From NCBI GenBank assembly GCA_905479835.1, contig CAJQNZ010000032.1, positions 1 through 51,569 of the forward strand: 51,569 nucleotides of DNA, given 5' to 3'. Source of the stretch: an uncultured Flavobacteriaceae bacterium (GTDB lineage Bacteria > Bacteroidota > Bacteroidia > Flavobacteriales > Flavobacteriaceae). The notes below the pieces were generated by a model. The model did not search any database and had not been told where the DNA came from. It saw only the letters and a program-made list of their open reading frames with translations. Positions 9,498 to 17,795 of this stretch are shown one piece after another (position 1 is the first letter of the stretch; every line of letters begins with the position of its first letter). The translations under genes were made by a program, and so were the position numbers.

Positions 9498-10855
9498 AAA
9501 ACAGGTATTCATATTTAATAAAACCACTTATGTTATTGCTAGATATTGCAATAATTAATTTTGTGGTATTTTATATCTCAGATAAAGAGTATTTAAATGA
9601 ATATTTTCTTATTTACACAAGTGTTTTCTGGTTATTGAGCACCTATTTAATAGGTTTTTATAAAGTATATAGGCACACAACTTTTTTTAGGATATTCACT
9701 CTCCTTACATTACAGTTTTCAATATTTATACTTGGTTATTTTGCTTTTTTTGGAATCGTTAGAGAAGGCGTAATTGTAAACAATCAATTTATTATATTAA
9801 TAATAATTATTTCTGGAATTACTTTTTTTAAAATTTTGAGTTTTTTCTTATTAAGAAGTTATAGATCTCTAGGGAATAATTATAGAAAAGTTGTTTTAAT
9901 TGGATTGGATGCATCCAGTAAAAAAATGATTCAACTTTTTAATGAAAAATCAAATTTAGGTTATAGGTATCTAGGTTTTTTCTCTGATAAAAAGTTAAAT
10001 AATAAAGAAAGACTTGGCTCTTTCAATGAGAGTTTCAATTATATAAATGATAAAGAAAACTATGTTGATGAAGTATACTGTTCCCTTACAGAATTAAGTA
10101 AAGAGCAACTTAAACAAGTTATCAGATTTACTAATGATAAAGACGTAGTTGTGAAATTGATTCCAAATTCCGAAGAGTTTTACAGTAAGAATCAGAATGT
10201 TGAGTATTATGGTGAAACTTTAAAAGTATTGAGTGTTAAAAAACTGCCTTTTGATTTTGTTGAAAACCATTTAATTAAAAGAGTTTTTGACATAATTTTT
10301 TCTTTACTCGTTTGTTTATTTGTTCTTTCTTGGCTCATACCAATACTCTGGATATTAGTAAAAATAGAATCGAAAGGACCGCTTATTTTTAAACAAAATA
10401 GAGAGGGTTTAAATGGAGAACAGTTCTTATGTTATAAATTTAGATCTATGAGGTTAAATAAAGTTTCAGAAAAAATCCACACTACTTTAAATGACAATAG
10501 AGTTACTCAAATAGGTGCATTTCTTCGCAAAACAAGTATTGATGAGTTGCCTCAGTTTTTTAATGTTTTAAGAGGCGAAATGAGTACTGTTGGCCCTCGA
10601 CCTCATTTAAAAAGTCTTTCTCAAGAATATCAGAAAGAAGTTGGTGATTATTTAAAAAGACATGTTGTAAAGCCAGGAATAACTGGACTTGCACAGGTAA
10701 GCGGATATAGAGGAGAGATTAAAAAAAGGTCTGATATAAAAAATAGAATCCGATTAGATATTTTTTATATTGAAAACTGGTCCTTTTTTTTAGATATTAA
10801 AATAATTTTAAAAACTATTTTTAATGTCTTTAAAGGTGAAGAAAAAGCGTATTAA
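9494..10855 (+). CDS. Initiating undecaprenyl-phosphate sugar phosphotransferase (WcaJ/PglC-type polyprenol transferase)
   Basis: A 453-residue protein with four or five N-terminal membrane helices (about 8-120), a Rossmann-like CoA_binding_3 region (about 130-250), one further helix (about 268-290) and the C-terminal phosphoglycosyl transferase domain. That domain shows KRVFDII, the CYKFRSM segment, RKTSIDELPQFFNVLRGEMS with the catalytic DE pair, VGPRP and PGITGLAQVSGYRGE. It transfers a sugar-1-phosphate to undecaprenyl phosphate, the first step of repeat-unit assembly. The start is TTG in a TTGA overlap with the preceding stop; the next in-frame ATG would remove the conserved first dozen residues, so TTG is preferred. 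Confidence 0.92.
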   Translation: MKNRYSYLIKPLMLLLDIAIINFVVFYISDKEYLNEYFLIYTSVFWLLSTYLIGFYKVYRHTTFFRIFTLLTLQFSIFILGYFAFFGIVREGVIVNNQFIILIIIISGITFFKILSFFLLRSYRSLGNNYRKVVLIGLDASSKKMIQLFNEKSNLGYRYLGFFSDKKLNNKERLGSFNESFNYINDKENYVDEVYCSLTELSKEQLKQVIRFTNDKDVVVKLIPNSEEFYSKNQNVEYYGETLKVLSVKKLPFDFVENHLIKRVFDIIFSLLVCLFVLSWLIPILWILVKIESKGPLIFKQNREGLNGEQFLCYKFRSMRLNKVSEKIHTTLNDNRVTQIGAFLRKTSIDELPQFFNVLRGEMSTVGPRPHLKSLSQEYQKEVGDYLKRHVVKPGITGLAQVSGYRGEIKKRSDIKNRIRLDIFYIENWSFFLDIKIILKTIFNVFKGEEKAY

Positions 10856-11614
10856 TTGAATCATACTATTGAAATATCTGCAACTATTGTACTATTCAAT
10901 GAAGACTTAAAAACACTTCAAGCAACCGTTGATTGCTTTTTACAAATTCCTGAATCTAAAAAACTTTTTTTAATCGATAATTCACCGGAAAACAATCATG
11001 AAAAATACTTTCAAAACTCTGAAATAGAATATTTTTTTTTAGGTTCTAATTTAGGTTTTGGGAAGGCGCATAATATAGTATTAAACAAGATTAAAACGCT
11101 TTCAAGATTTCACCTCATTTTAAATCCTGATGTGATTTTTGAACCCAAAGTCATAACAAATTTGATTAAAGAATTGGAGTCCGATTCAACGGTTTCGATG
11201 ATATCTCCTCAGGTTTTTTATCCAAATGGAGATTTACAGTATACTTGTCGAAAAGCACCAACTTTTTTAGGTTTACTATATAGGAAGTTGGGAGTTTTTA
11301 AAAGCAAGATTTTCGAAAATGAATATCGAAATCAAGATATATCAAAACCTTTTTACCCTGAGTTTATTTATGGAAGTTTTATGTTGTTTAATACAATTGA
11401 TTTTCTGAATACAGATGGTTTTGACACGCGTTATTTTTTATATATGGAAGATGCAGACATATGTAGAGAACAATATGATAAAGGAAAAAGAATTTTATAC
11501 CATCCAAAAGTTAATATTGTACACGTACACAGAAGAGAATCTTCAAGAAATTTAAAATTGTTTTACTTTCATTTGATTTCTGCAATGAAATATTTTAAGA
11601 AATGGGGATTTTAA
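10856..11614 (+). CDS. Family 2 glycosyltransferase (WbbL/rhamnosyltransferase-like)
   Basis: A 252-residue GT-A enzyme. It has the ATIVLFNEDLKTLQ start, an IDNSPEN segment, GSNLGFGKAHNIVL, the metal-binding NPDV, a YGSFMLF segment and YFLYMEDADICRE, the order seen in the WbbL/rhamnosyltransferase branch of GT2. It would extend the repeat unit made by the upstream transferase. The start is TTG directly after the TAA of the preceding gene; there is no nearby ATG before the conserved first strand. This is the last gene of the polysaccharide operon; a separate promoter for purD follows. Confidence 0.9.
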   Translation: MNHTIEISATIVLFNEDLKTLQATVDCFLQIPESKKLFLIDNSPENNHEKYFQNSEIEYFFLGSNLGFGKAHNIVLNKIKTLSRFHLILNPDVIFEPKVITNLIKELESDSTVSMISPQVFYPNGDLQYTCRKAPTFLGLLYRKLGVFKSKIFENEYRNQDISKPFYPEFIYGSFMLFNTIDFLNTDGFDTRYFLYMEDADICREQYDKGKRILYHPKVNIVHVHRRESSRNLKLFYFHLISAMKYFKKWGF

Positions 11615-11637
11615 ATGAATAAACAATTCTCAGAACG

Positions 11638-11645
11638 TATATTTG
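11638..11645 (+). promoter_or_regulatory. Bacteroidota -7 box upstream of purD
   Basis: TATATTTG matches the TAnnTTTG consensus exactly and lies 18 bp before the purD ATG at 11664. No convincing -33 TTG is seen at 19-21 bp spacing. Confidence 0.55.
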
Positions 11646-11663
11646 CTTTTTAATTTCAACACA

Positions 11664-12938
11664 ATGAATGTACTTATTTTAGGTTCTGGAGGTAGAGAAC
11701 ATACTTTTGCTTGGAAAATAGCGCAAAGCAAAAAATTAAAGAATCTTTTTATTGCTCCTGGAAATGCAGGAACAAGTGATTTTGGGACAAATCTTGATAT
11801 AAATGTATCAGAATTTGATAAAATTAAAAAGGCGGTATTAAAAAACAATATAAAAATTGTTATTGTAGGCCCTGAAGTACCATTAGTAGAAGGAATTCAC
11901 GACTTTTTTCTTGCCGATAGTGAGTTAAAATCTGTAAATGTGATAGGCCCAGAAAAGTATGCTGCACAACTTGAAGGAAGCAAGGAATTTGCTAAAAAAT
12001 TCATGAAAAAGCATGCTATTCCTACAGCAGAATATGAAAGTTTTACCAAAGAGAGCTTAGAAAAAGGATATCGATTCTTAGAAAGTTTAAATCCTCCTTT
12101 TGTTTTGAAAGCAGATGGACTTGCTGCTGGAAAAGGTGTTGTTATTCTTTCAGATATTCAAGAGGCTAAAGACGAATTGAAAGATATGCTTGCCAATGAA
12201 AAATTCGGACAAGCAAGTAGTAAAGTAGTAATTGAAGAGTTCTTGGACGGAATAGAAATGAGTTGTTTTATCTTGACAGACGGAAAGAACTATGTTAATT
12301 TTCCAAATGCCAAAGACTATAAACGAATAGGTGAAGGTGATGTAGGATTGAATACTGGAGGAATGGGAGCGATTTCACCAGTTCCATTTGCTAATGAATT
12401 ATTTCTTGCCAAAATCGAAGAACAAGTTATAAAACGAACTGTTGATGGATTGCAAAAAGATGGAATTCCATACAAAGGATTTATCTTTTTTGGAATTATA
12501 AAAGTAGGAGATGAGCCTAAGGTAATTGAATACAACTGTCGAATGGGAGATCCAGAAACTGAAGTTGTAATTCCTAGGATAAAATCAGATTTTTTAGAAT
12601 TGTTAATTGCAACGTCCAACAGAACTTTAGCAGATTATAAGATGATTATTGAGGAACGTTCTGCAACTACAGTGATGCTTGTGTCAGGAGGATACCCAGA
12701 AGCTTATGAAAAAAATAAAAAAATATCAGGAATTACGGCTCTTGATGATTCTTTGATTTTTCATGCAGGAACTAAAGTAAATGCTACAGATGAAATAGTT
12801 ACCAATGGAGGTCGTGTGCTAGCGATTACTTCTTACGGTGAAAATTTTAAAGATGCATTAAAAAAATCGTATCAGAATATTTCTAAGATTGATTTTGAAG
12901 GAATGAATTACAGAAAGGACATAGGATTTGACTTATAA
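11664..12938 (+). CDS. purD: Phosphoribosylamine--glycine ligase (GAR synthetase)
   Basis: A 424-residue ATP-grasp enzyme catalysing the second step of de novo purine synthesis, joining phosphoribosylamine and glycine. The N-terminus MNVLILGSGGREHTFAWKIA, the FIAPGNAGTSD segment, VVGPEVPLVEG, PFVLKADGLAAGKGV and the metal-binding YNCRMGDPETEVV are diagnostic. The frame stays open to a TTG at 11643, but that codon lies inside the -7 box, so the ATG at 11664, which matches family starts, is chosen. Its stop lies 14 bp before the start region of the next glycosyltransferase gene, so the two may be cotranscribed. Confidence 0.97.
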   Translation: MNVLILGSGGREHTFAWKIAQSKKLKNLFIAPGNAGTSDFGTNLDINVSEFDKIKKAVLKNNIKIVIVGPEVPLVEGIHDFFLADSELKSVNVIGPEKYAAQLEGSKEFAKKFMKKHAIPTAEYESFTKESLEKGYRFLESLNPPFVLKADGLAAGKGVVILSDIQEAKDELKDMLANEKFGQASSKVVIEEFLDGIEMSCFILTDGKNYVNFPNAKDYKRIGEGDVGLNTGGMGAISPVPFANELFLAKIEEQVIKRTVDGLQKDGIPYKGFIFFGIIKVGDEPKVIEYNCRMGDPETEVVIPRIKSDFLELLIATSNRTLADYKMIIEERSATTVMLVSGGYPEAYEKNKKISGITALDDSLIFHAGTKVNATDEIVTNGGRVLAITSYGENFKDALKKSYQNISKIDFEGMNYRKDIGFDL

Positions 12939-12949
12939 ATAACACTATA

Positions 12950-14005
12950 ATTAGCACAAAAAAAAATATCCTTGTTGCTCCATTAAATTGGGGAATTGGA
13001 CACGCTACACGATGTATTCCGATCATAAACCATTTATTAAAACTTAATTTTAATCCCATTATAGCAAGTGATGGAGATGCTTTATTGTTATTGCAAAAAG
13101 AATTTCCTTTTCTAAAATCAATAGAGTTGCCCTCTTATCATATTCAATATCCTACAAACGGAAAATTACTAAAGTGGAAATTGCTTATAGATTCTCCTAG
13201 AATCATTCAATCTATAAAAAGGGAAAACAAAATAACTCAGGAAATCGTTTCAAAAGAAAACATTTCAGGAATCATTTCTGATAATAGATATGGTGTTTAT
13301 AGTAAAGAAACCCCATCTATTTTCATAACGCATCAATTAAATGTATTGTCAGGAAGTACAAGTTTTATAAGTAGTAAAATTCAAGAAAAATTGATTCAAA
13401 AATTTGATGAATGTTGGATTCCTGATGTAGATTTAGAATTGAATTATTCAGGTAAATTATCCAAATCAAGAAACAATATAAAAAATAATTACATAGGTCT
13501 TTTAAGTCGATTTAAAAAAAGGGAACTAGAAATAAAATATGACTTATTAGTTTTACTATCAGGAGTTGAAGTGGCGAGAAAAAGACTTGAAATTAACTTA
13601 AAAGAACAACTTTCAACTTATAAAGGAAATGTATTATTTATTAAAGGAGAGATCGAGCAAAATCAGACTTATAATGTTATTGGGACTATTACCTATGTAA
13701 ATTTTCTTCTTTCAGAAGACTTAGAAAAGGCAATTAATCAAAGCGAATTGATCATCTCACGATCTGGATATTCGACAGTAATGGACTTGGCAGTATTAGA
13801 AAAAAAAGCATTTTTTATTCCGACAACAGGTCAATATGAACAAGAGCATATCGCGTTTCATTTAGAAAAAACAGAAAGAGCGCCTTATTCGTCAGAAAAA
13901 GAATTTAAGATTGAAATGCTAGAAAAAGCCGATAATTATAGAGGATTGAAATACGATGATATCAATATAAAGTCAGAGTTATTTGACCTTTTTCATAGTG
14001 AATGA
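12950..14005 (+). CDS. MurG/GT28-like glycosyltransferase with no canonical start codon
   Basis: The frame opens after a TGA at 12929. The first canonical codon is TTG at 13085, yet homology clearly begins far upstream: KKNILVAPLNWGIGHATR (from about 12959), with the glycine-rich GT-B loop, then CIPIINHLL and IASDGDALLLLQKEFP. The only candidates before it are ATA at 12935 or 12947 and ATT at 12950; I give 12950 as a working start (351 residues). The C-terminal donor domain has ISRSGYSTVMDL and IPTTGQYEQEHIA, typical of MurG-like enzymes. Donor and acceptor are unknown. It sits just behind purD, and its 3' end overlaps the convergent kinase gene by 27 bp. Confidence 0.8.
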   Translation: MSTKKNILVAPLNWGIGHATRCIPIINHLLKLNFNPIIASDGDALLLLQKEFPFLKSIELPSYHIQYPTNGKLLKWKLLIDSPRIIQSIKRENKITQEIVSKENISGIISDNRYGVYSKETPSIFITHQLNVLSGSTSFISSKIQEKLIQKFDECWIPDVDLELNYSGKLSKSRNNIKNNYIGLLSRFKKRELEIKYDLLVLLSGVEVARKRLEINLKEQLSTYKGNVLFIKGEIEQNQTYNVIGTITYVNFLLSEDLEKAINQSELIISRSGYSTVMDLAVLEKKAFFIPTTGQYEQEHIAFHLEKTERAPYSSEKEFKIEMLEKADNYRGLKYDDINIKSELFDLFHSE

Positions 14006-15019
14006 AAACTCAGAACCTTTTCCATATTCACTTTTAACCAATATTGTTTCGTCATGCGCTTCAATTATATGCTTTACTATTGAAAGCCCTAATCCAGAGC
14101 CACCTTGATCTCTTGATCTACTCTGATCTACACGATAAAAACGCTCAAATAAACGCGGCAAATGTACTTTTTGAATTCCCTCTCCGTTGTCTTCAACTTT
14201 TAGTAACACTTTATCATTGAGATAAGGCTCTACACTTATGATTGTTTCTCCATTAATTTTTCCATATTTAATAGAATTTATGATTAAATTAATTAGTACT
14301 TGTTCTATTCTTTCAACATCTCCATACACCAAAATCGGGACATCATATTTCTTATTAAAAAACAATTTTATCTCTTTCTTTTTTGCTCTCATTTCTAATA
14401 AATCAAAAACGTCTTGAATCAATTCAACGATATTAAATTGTTGAATATTAAGACCCAATTCATTGGATTCTAATTTAGAAATCATATCCAAATCTTTTAC
14501 AACAGAAACCAATCTTTCAACACCTTTATTAGCTCGTTTTAGATACTTTTCACGAATATGCTTTGAATCTCCCGCTCCATCCATAAGAGTCAGTAAATAT
14601 CCTTGGACAGTAAAAAGGGGTGTTTTTAATTCGTGTGAAACATTCCCTAAGAACTCACGACGATAGACCTCTCTTTCATTTAAATCAGCAATTTCTATTT
14701 GTTTTTTCTCTGCAAATCTTTTAACCTCTTTGGAAAGTGTTTCCATATTTGTGGTAATCGTTTCTTTTTTTAAATCATCAGCTTCAAGTAATGAAACATC
14801 ATCATAGATTTTCTTAACACGATTATAAATAAATACCTCAACACGAATCTGAATAAAAATAAATGAAAAGATAAACAGAGAAAAAGTAGTGATAAGTATT
14901 ACTTTAACGCTTATTGATTCATTCAACAATGTTGAAACGAGTAACAAAATAAAGACCAAGAAAAGTGTAATTATCGATGAGCACCAAAATGCAAACTTAT
15001 ATGTTTTTTTAAACTTCAT
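13979..15019 (-). CDS. Sensor histidine kinase, PhoR-like
   Basis: A 346-residue membrane kinase. Two helices (about 9-32 and 38-60) enclose only a few residues, so there is no real periplasmic sensor. A linker coiled coil follows, then the H-box SHELKTPL with phospho-acceptor H129, the N-box NLIINSIKYG (N248), G1 DNGEG (277-281) and the GSGLGL ATP lid. It would phosphorylate the response regulator encoded 16 bp upstream in the same operon. The short extracytoplasmic loop fits PhoR-type kinases that sense through partner proteins, but the signal is not visible here. The start ATG at 15019 fits the first helix. Confidence 0.93.
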   Translation of the reverse strand: MKFKKTYKFAFWCSSIITLFLVFILLLVSTLLNESISVKVILITTFSLFIFSFIFIQIRVEVFIYNRVKKIYDDVSLLEADDLKKETITTNMETLSKEVKRFAEKKQIEIADLNEREVYRREFLGNVSHELKTPLFTVQGYLLTLMDGAGDSKHIREKYLKRANKGVERLVSVVKDLDMISKLESNELGLNIQQFNIVELIQDVFDLLEMRAKKKEIKLFFNKKYDVPILVYGDVERIEQVLINLIINSIKYGKINGETIISVEPYLNDKVLLKVEDNGEGIQKVHLPRLFERFYRVDQSRSRDQGGSGLGLSIVKHIIEAHDETILVKSEYGKGSEFSFTMKKVK

Positions 15020-15035
15020 TTAGTATAAAAAAGAC

Positions 15036-15725
15036 TTAATTTTCATCAGAAACAAACTTATATCCTACACCCTTGACAGTTTGAAAATAATCGTCACCTA
15101 TTTTCTCTCTTAACTTTCTTATATGCACATCTATAGTTCTTCCTCCTACAACAACTTCGCTTCCCCATACATTATTAAGAATATCTTCTCTTTTAAAAAC
15201 TTTTCCAGGCGTAGAAGTTAACAAAGCAAATAATTCAAACTCTTTTCTAGGCAAGAAAATACTGCGATCATCTTTCGAGATTAAGTATTCATCTCTATTG
15301 ATGGTAATGGATCCAACTTTTAAAACATTTTCAGAAGTGGTTGATTTCAATCTACGCAATAAAGATTTCACTTTGCTTACAAGAACTTTTGGCTTGACAG
15401 GTTTAGTTATATAATCATCAGCTCCAGCATCAAAACCTGCAAGTTGAGAATAATCTTCTCCTCGCGCTGTAAAAAATGTAATAATCACATCTTCTAGACC
15501 TTTGGTTTCTCTAATTTTTTGACATGCTTCTATACCATCCATTTCTGGCATCATAATGTCTAATAGAATTAAATGGGGTTGAATTTTTTTTGCCATTTCA
15601 ACTCCTACTAGTCCATTGTGTGCTGTTGATATTGAATAGCCTTCTTGACTTAAATTATAACCGACGATTTCTAAAATATCTGGTTCATCATCAACCAAAA
15701 GAATTTTAATATCTTTTTTCTTCAT
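15036..15725 (-). CDS. OmpR/PhoB-family response regulator
   Basis: A 229-residue two-domain regulator. The receiver domain has the acidic pocket VDDEPD (D12, D13), phospho-acceptor D56 in LLDIMMPEMDG, and K108 in YITKPVKP. The winged-helix DNA-binding domain (about 130-226) includes LPRKEFELFALL, FKREDILNNVWG, RTIDVHIRKLREKIG and a C-terminal GVGYKF hairpin. It should act as a transcription factor controlled by the downstream kinase. The pair resembles PhoB/PhoR, but no phosphate-transport genes are nearby, so I do not assign that regulon. Confidence 0.95.
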   Translation of the reverse strand: MKKKDIKILLVDDEPDILEIVGYNLSQEGYSISTAHNGLVGVEMAKKIQPHLILLDIMMPEMDGIEACQKIRETKGLEDVIITFFTARGEDYSQLAGFDAGADDYITKPVKPKVLVSKVKSLLRRLKSTTSENVLKVGSITINRDEYLISKDDRSIFLPRKEFELFALLTSTPGKVFKREDILNNVWGSEVVVGGRTIDVHIRKLREKIGDDYFQTVKGVGYKFVSDEN

Positions 15726-15749
15726 CTATGTATTTTACTTAAAGATACT

Positions 15750-15757
15750 CAAAGATA
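15750..15757 (-). promoter_or_regulatory. -7 box upstream of the two-component operon
   Basis: Read on the minus strand, TATCTTTG matches TAnnTTTG exactly and lies 24 bp before the response-regulator ATG. The -33 element is not obvious. Confidence 0.5.
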
Positions 15758-15899
15758 TAGATTAATATGTACATATTGAAATTGGTAACAATCATTTAAT
15801 ATTGACAATAAAAACATAATTTTTTATTAACACACACAATATTCATATTATCATTACGTTAAAAAGTGTTTTTTTCTTAAGATTTTCCAGATAAAAATG

Positions 15900-15907
15900 T
15901 ATATTTG
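15900..15907 (+). promoter_or_regulatory. -7 box upstream of the T9SS-secreted protein gene
   Basis: TATATTTG lies 32 bp before the ATG at 15940 with an A-rich leader between. The divergent region 15726-15939 (214 bp) otherwise holds only AT-rich sequence and the promoter of the two-component operon. Confidence 0.5.
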
Positions 15908-15939
15908 GGACTGATGCTTAACAACTTAAAAAAACAAAT

Positions 15940-17718
15940 ATGAAAAAACTTTACTTTTTATTTATAATATTAATCTCTACAGCTTCTTTTGGGCAGGTCA
16001 TCAATGAAGTTGATGCTGATACTCCTGGAACAGATGTTGCAGAGTTTATTGAAATTCTATGGACACCAAATACTGCTTTAGACGGATTAGTCGTAGTTCT
16101 TTTCAATGGTAGTTCAGACACTAGCTATACAGCAATTGATTTAGATGGATTTTCAACTGATGCAAATGGTTTTTTTATGCTTGCAGATACAGGTGTTTCA
16201 GATAAAGACTACGATTTAGGAACTAGTAATAAAGTTCAAAACGGTGCTGATGCTGTCGCATTATATACTGGAAATGATACAGATTTTCCTGATGCAACTG
16301 CAGTTACAGCAGTTAATCTATTAAGTGGTGTTGTTTATGATACAGGTGATGGTGATGACGATGGCCTATTAGCAGTAATAGGTGGAGTTCAATATGATGA
16401 AAGAGAGAATAGCAATAGTGATGGACAATCAATTCAAAGAAATTCAGATGGAACTTACAGTGTTAAAAATATTACTTATAGAGCGGAAAATGATGCTGCT
16501 ACTTGTGAATTAAGTTTGGGATCTATATCTGCAATATGCGACGTATTTACTACAGGAACAGATACTTATACGGCTACAATTGGTTTTACTGGAGGAGGAA
16601 CTTCGACATATACAGTTTCTGCTGATTCAGGAACAGTAGATTTATCTGGAGGAAATGATCCATCAGTAGATGCTTCAGGAACAATTACTATAACAGGTTT
16701 ATCAGAAGGAGTTGATGTAATTGTAACAGTTCAAAATGGAGGATTATGTGATTTAAGTAGTATGATAACTTCACCAGTCTGTGAACCAAGTTTAGCACTT
16801 CCTCTTTATGATGGATTTGACTATACAACAGGAGCAAATTTAATTGATGCTCCAGATTGGGAAAACACAAGTACATCATCCGATGAAGTACTTGTTTCAA
16901 CAGGTAGTTTATCATATACAGGTTTAGCTGCTTCTACTGGAAACTCAATTAGTTTTGACGGTGTAGGTAGTGATCCATTAATCCAATTTACTCCAGTTTC
17001 TTCAGGAACAGCATATGCATCTTTTATGTTTAAAGTTACAGATCAGTCTGCAATTACAGATTTAGGTGATGGAGGATATTTTGCAGTATTGGGAAGTTTT
17101 GATGCTAGAGTTTGGGTTCGACCAGATACAGATCCAGTAGGAACAACATTTGATATTGGTTTTGGAAACGGAAGTTCTAATCCTCCAACTACAACTTCAA
17201 CTTATAATGTTGGTGATGTTATTTTTATTGTTATGAGTTATGAAACTGGAACGGGAGTATTAAATATATGGGTTAATCCAACAGATACTTCATTTGGTGC
17301 TGCATCAGCACCAGCAGTAACAATGACAGAAACAGACGCAACACCTTCAGCAAGTATTGATCAATTTGTGGTTAGGCAAGATTCTGCTGGAGAAACGCCT
17401 TTTATAGAGTTTGACGAGTTACGAATAGGTACTTCTTGGGCAGATGTCACACCAACAACTACTGCTTCAATCGGTAAAAGTGAAATCGAAGGATTTGCTA
17501 TTTATCCAAATCCAGTTTCTAGGGGAGAATTCTCTATTCGTACAAGAAACGGAGTAAGTAAATCTGTTCAGATATTCGATATGCTTGGAAAGCAAGTTTA
17601 CTCTAAAGAAGTTCAGTCAAATGAAAATGTAAGAATTTCTAATTTGAATGCTGGAATATACATTTTAAAAGTTCAAGAAGAAGGAAGATTGGCAACTAGG
17701 AAACTAGTCGTTGAATAA
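15940..17718 (+). CDS. T9SS-secreted lamin-tail-type protein
   Basis: A 592-residue secreted protein. Residues 1-18 are a signal peptide ending ISTASFGQ. The next region (VINEVDADTPGTDVAEFIEI, then NTALDGLVVVLFNGSS) resembles the lamin-tail (LTD) domain often found at the front of extracellular Bacteroidota proteins. The middle is a low-complexity Thr/Ser/Asp/Gly-rich beta region with a jelly-roll-like stretch (about 285-505). The C-terminal ~75 residues are a type A T9SS sorting domain (FAIYPNPVSRGEF ... VQIFDMLGKQVYS ... LNAGIYILKVQEE), which directs export through the outer membrane by the type IX system and anchoring or release. No catalytic motif is recognisable. A strong terminator follows. 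Confidence 0.88.
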   Translation: MKKLYFLFIILISTASFGQVINEVDADTPGTDVAEFIEILWTPNTALDGLVVVLFNGSSDTSYTAIDLDGFSTDANGFFMLADTGVSDKDYDLGTSNKVQNGADAVALYTGNDTDFPDATAVTAVNLLSGVVYDTGDGDDDGLLAVIGGVQYDERENSNSDGQSIQRNSDGTYSVKNITYRAENDAATCELSLGSISAICDVFTTGTDTYTATIGFTGGGTSTYTVSADSGTVDLSGGNDPSVDASGTITITGLSEGVDVIVTVQNGGLCDLSSMITSPVCEPSLALPLYDGFDYTTGANLIDAPDWENTSTSSDEVLVSTGSLSYTGLAASTGNSISFDGVGSDPLIQFTPVSSGTAYASFMFKVTDQSAITDLGDGGYFAVLGSFDARVWVRPDTDPVGTTFDIGFGNGSSNPPTTTSTYNVGDVIFIVMSYETGTGVLNIWVNPTDTSFGAASAPAVTMTETDATPSASIDQFVVRQDSAGETPFIEFDELRIGTSWADVTPTTTASIGKSEIEGFAIYPNPVSRGEFSIRTRNGVSKSVQIFDMLGKQVYSKEVQSNENVRISNLNAGIYILKVQEEGRLATRKLVVE

Positions 17719-17741
17719 TCTTTTTACTTTATTAAATATTC

Positions 17742-17769
17742 AAAAGCATCCTTAAACGGATGCTTTTTT
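17742..17769 (+). terminator. Rho-independent terminator after the T9SS protein gene
   Basis: A 10-bp stem (AAAAGCATCC / GGATGCTTTT) with a 6-nt loop and a T-run. The next gene's longest frame begins inside this hairpin, which argues against that start. Confidence 0.85.
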
Positions 17770-17795
17770 ATTATATTTATAAAAAAAGAAAAAGA

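Noticed and set aside
12958-12966. Nine-A run as the site of a frameshift that would supply a start codon for the MurG-like gene.
   Set aside because: Neither of the other two frames has an ATG, GTG or TTG between the nearest stop codon and the run, so slippage does not restore a start.
15726-15939. Possible Pho box or small RNA in the largest intergenic gap.
   Set aside because: Only two -7 boxes are convincing; I see no direct repeats or stable hairpin.
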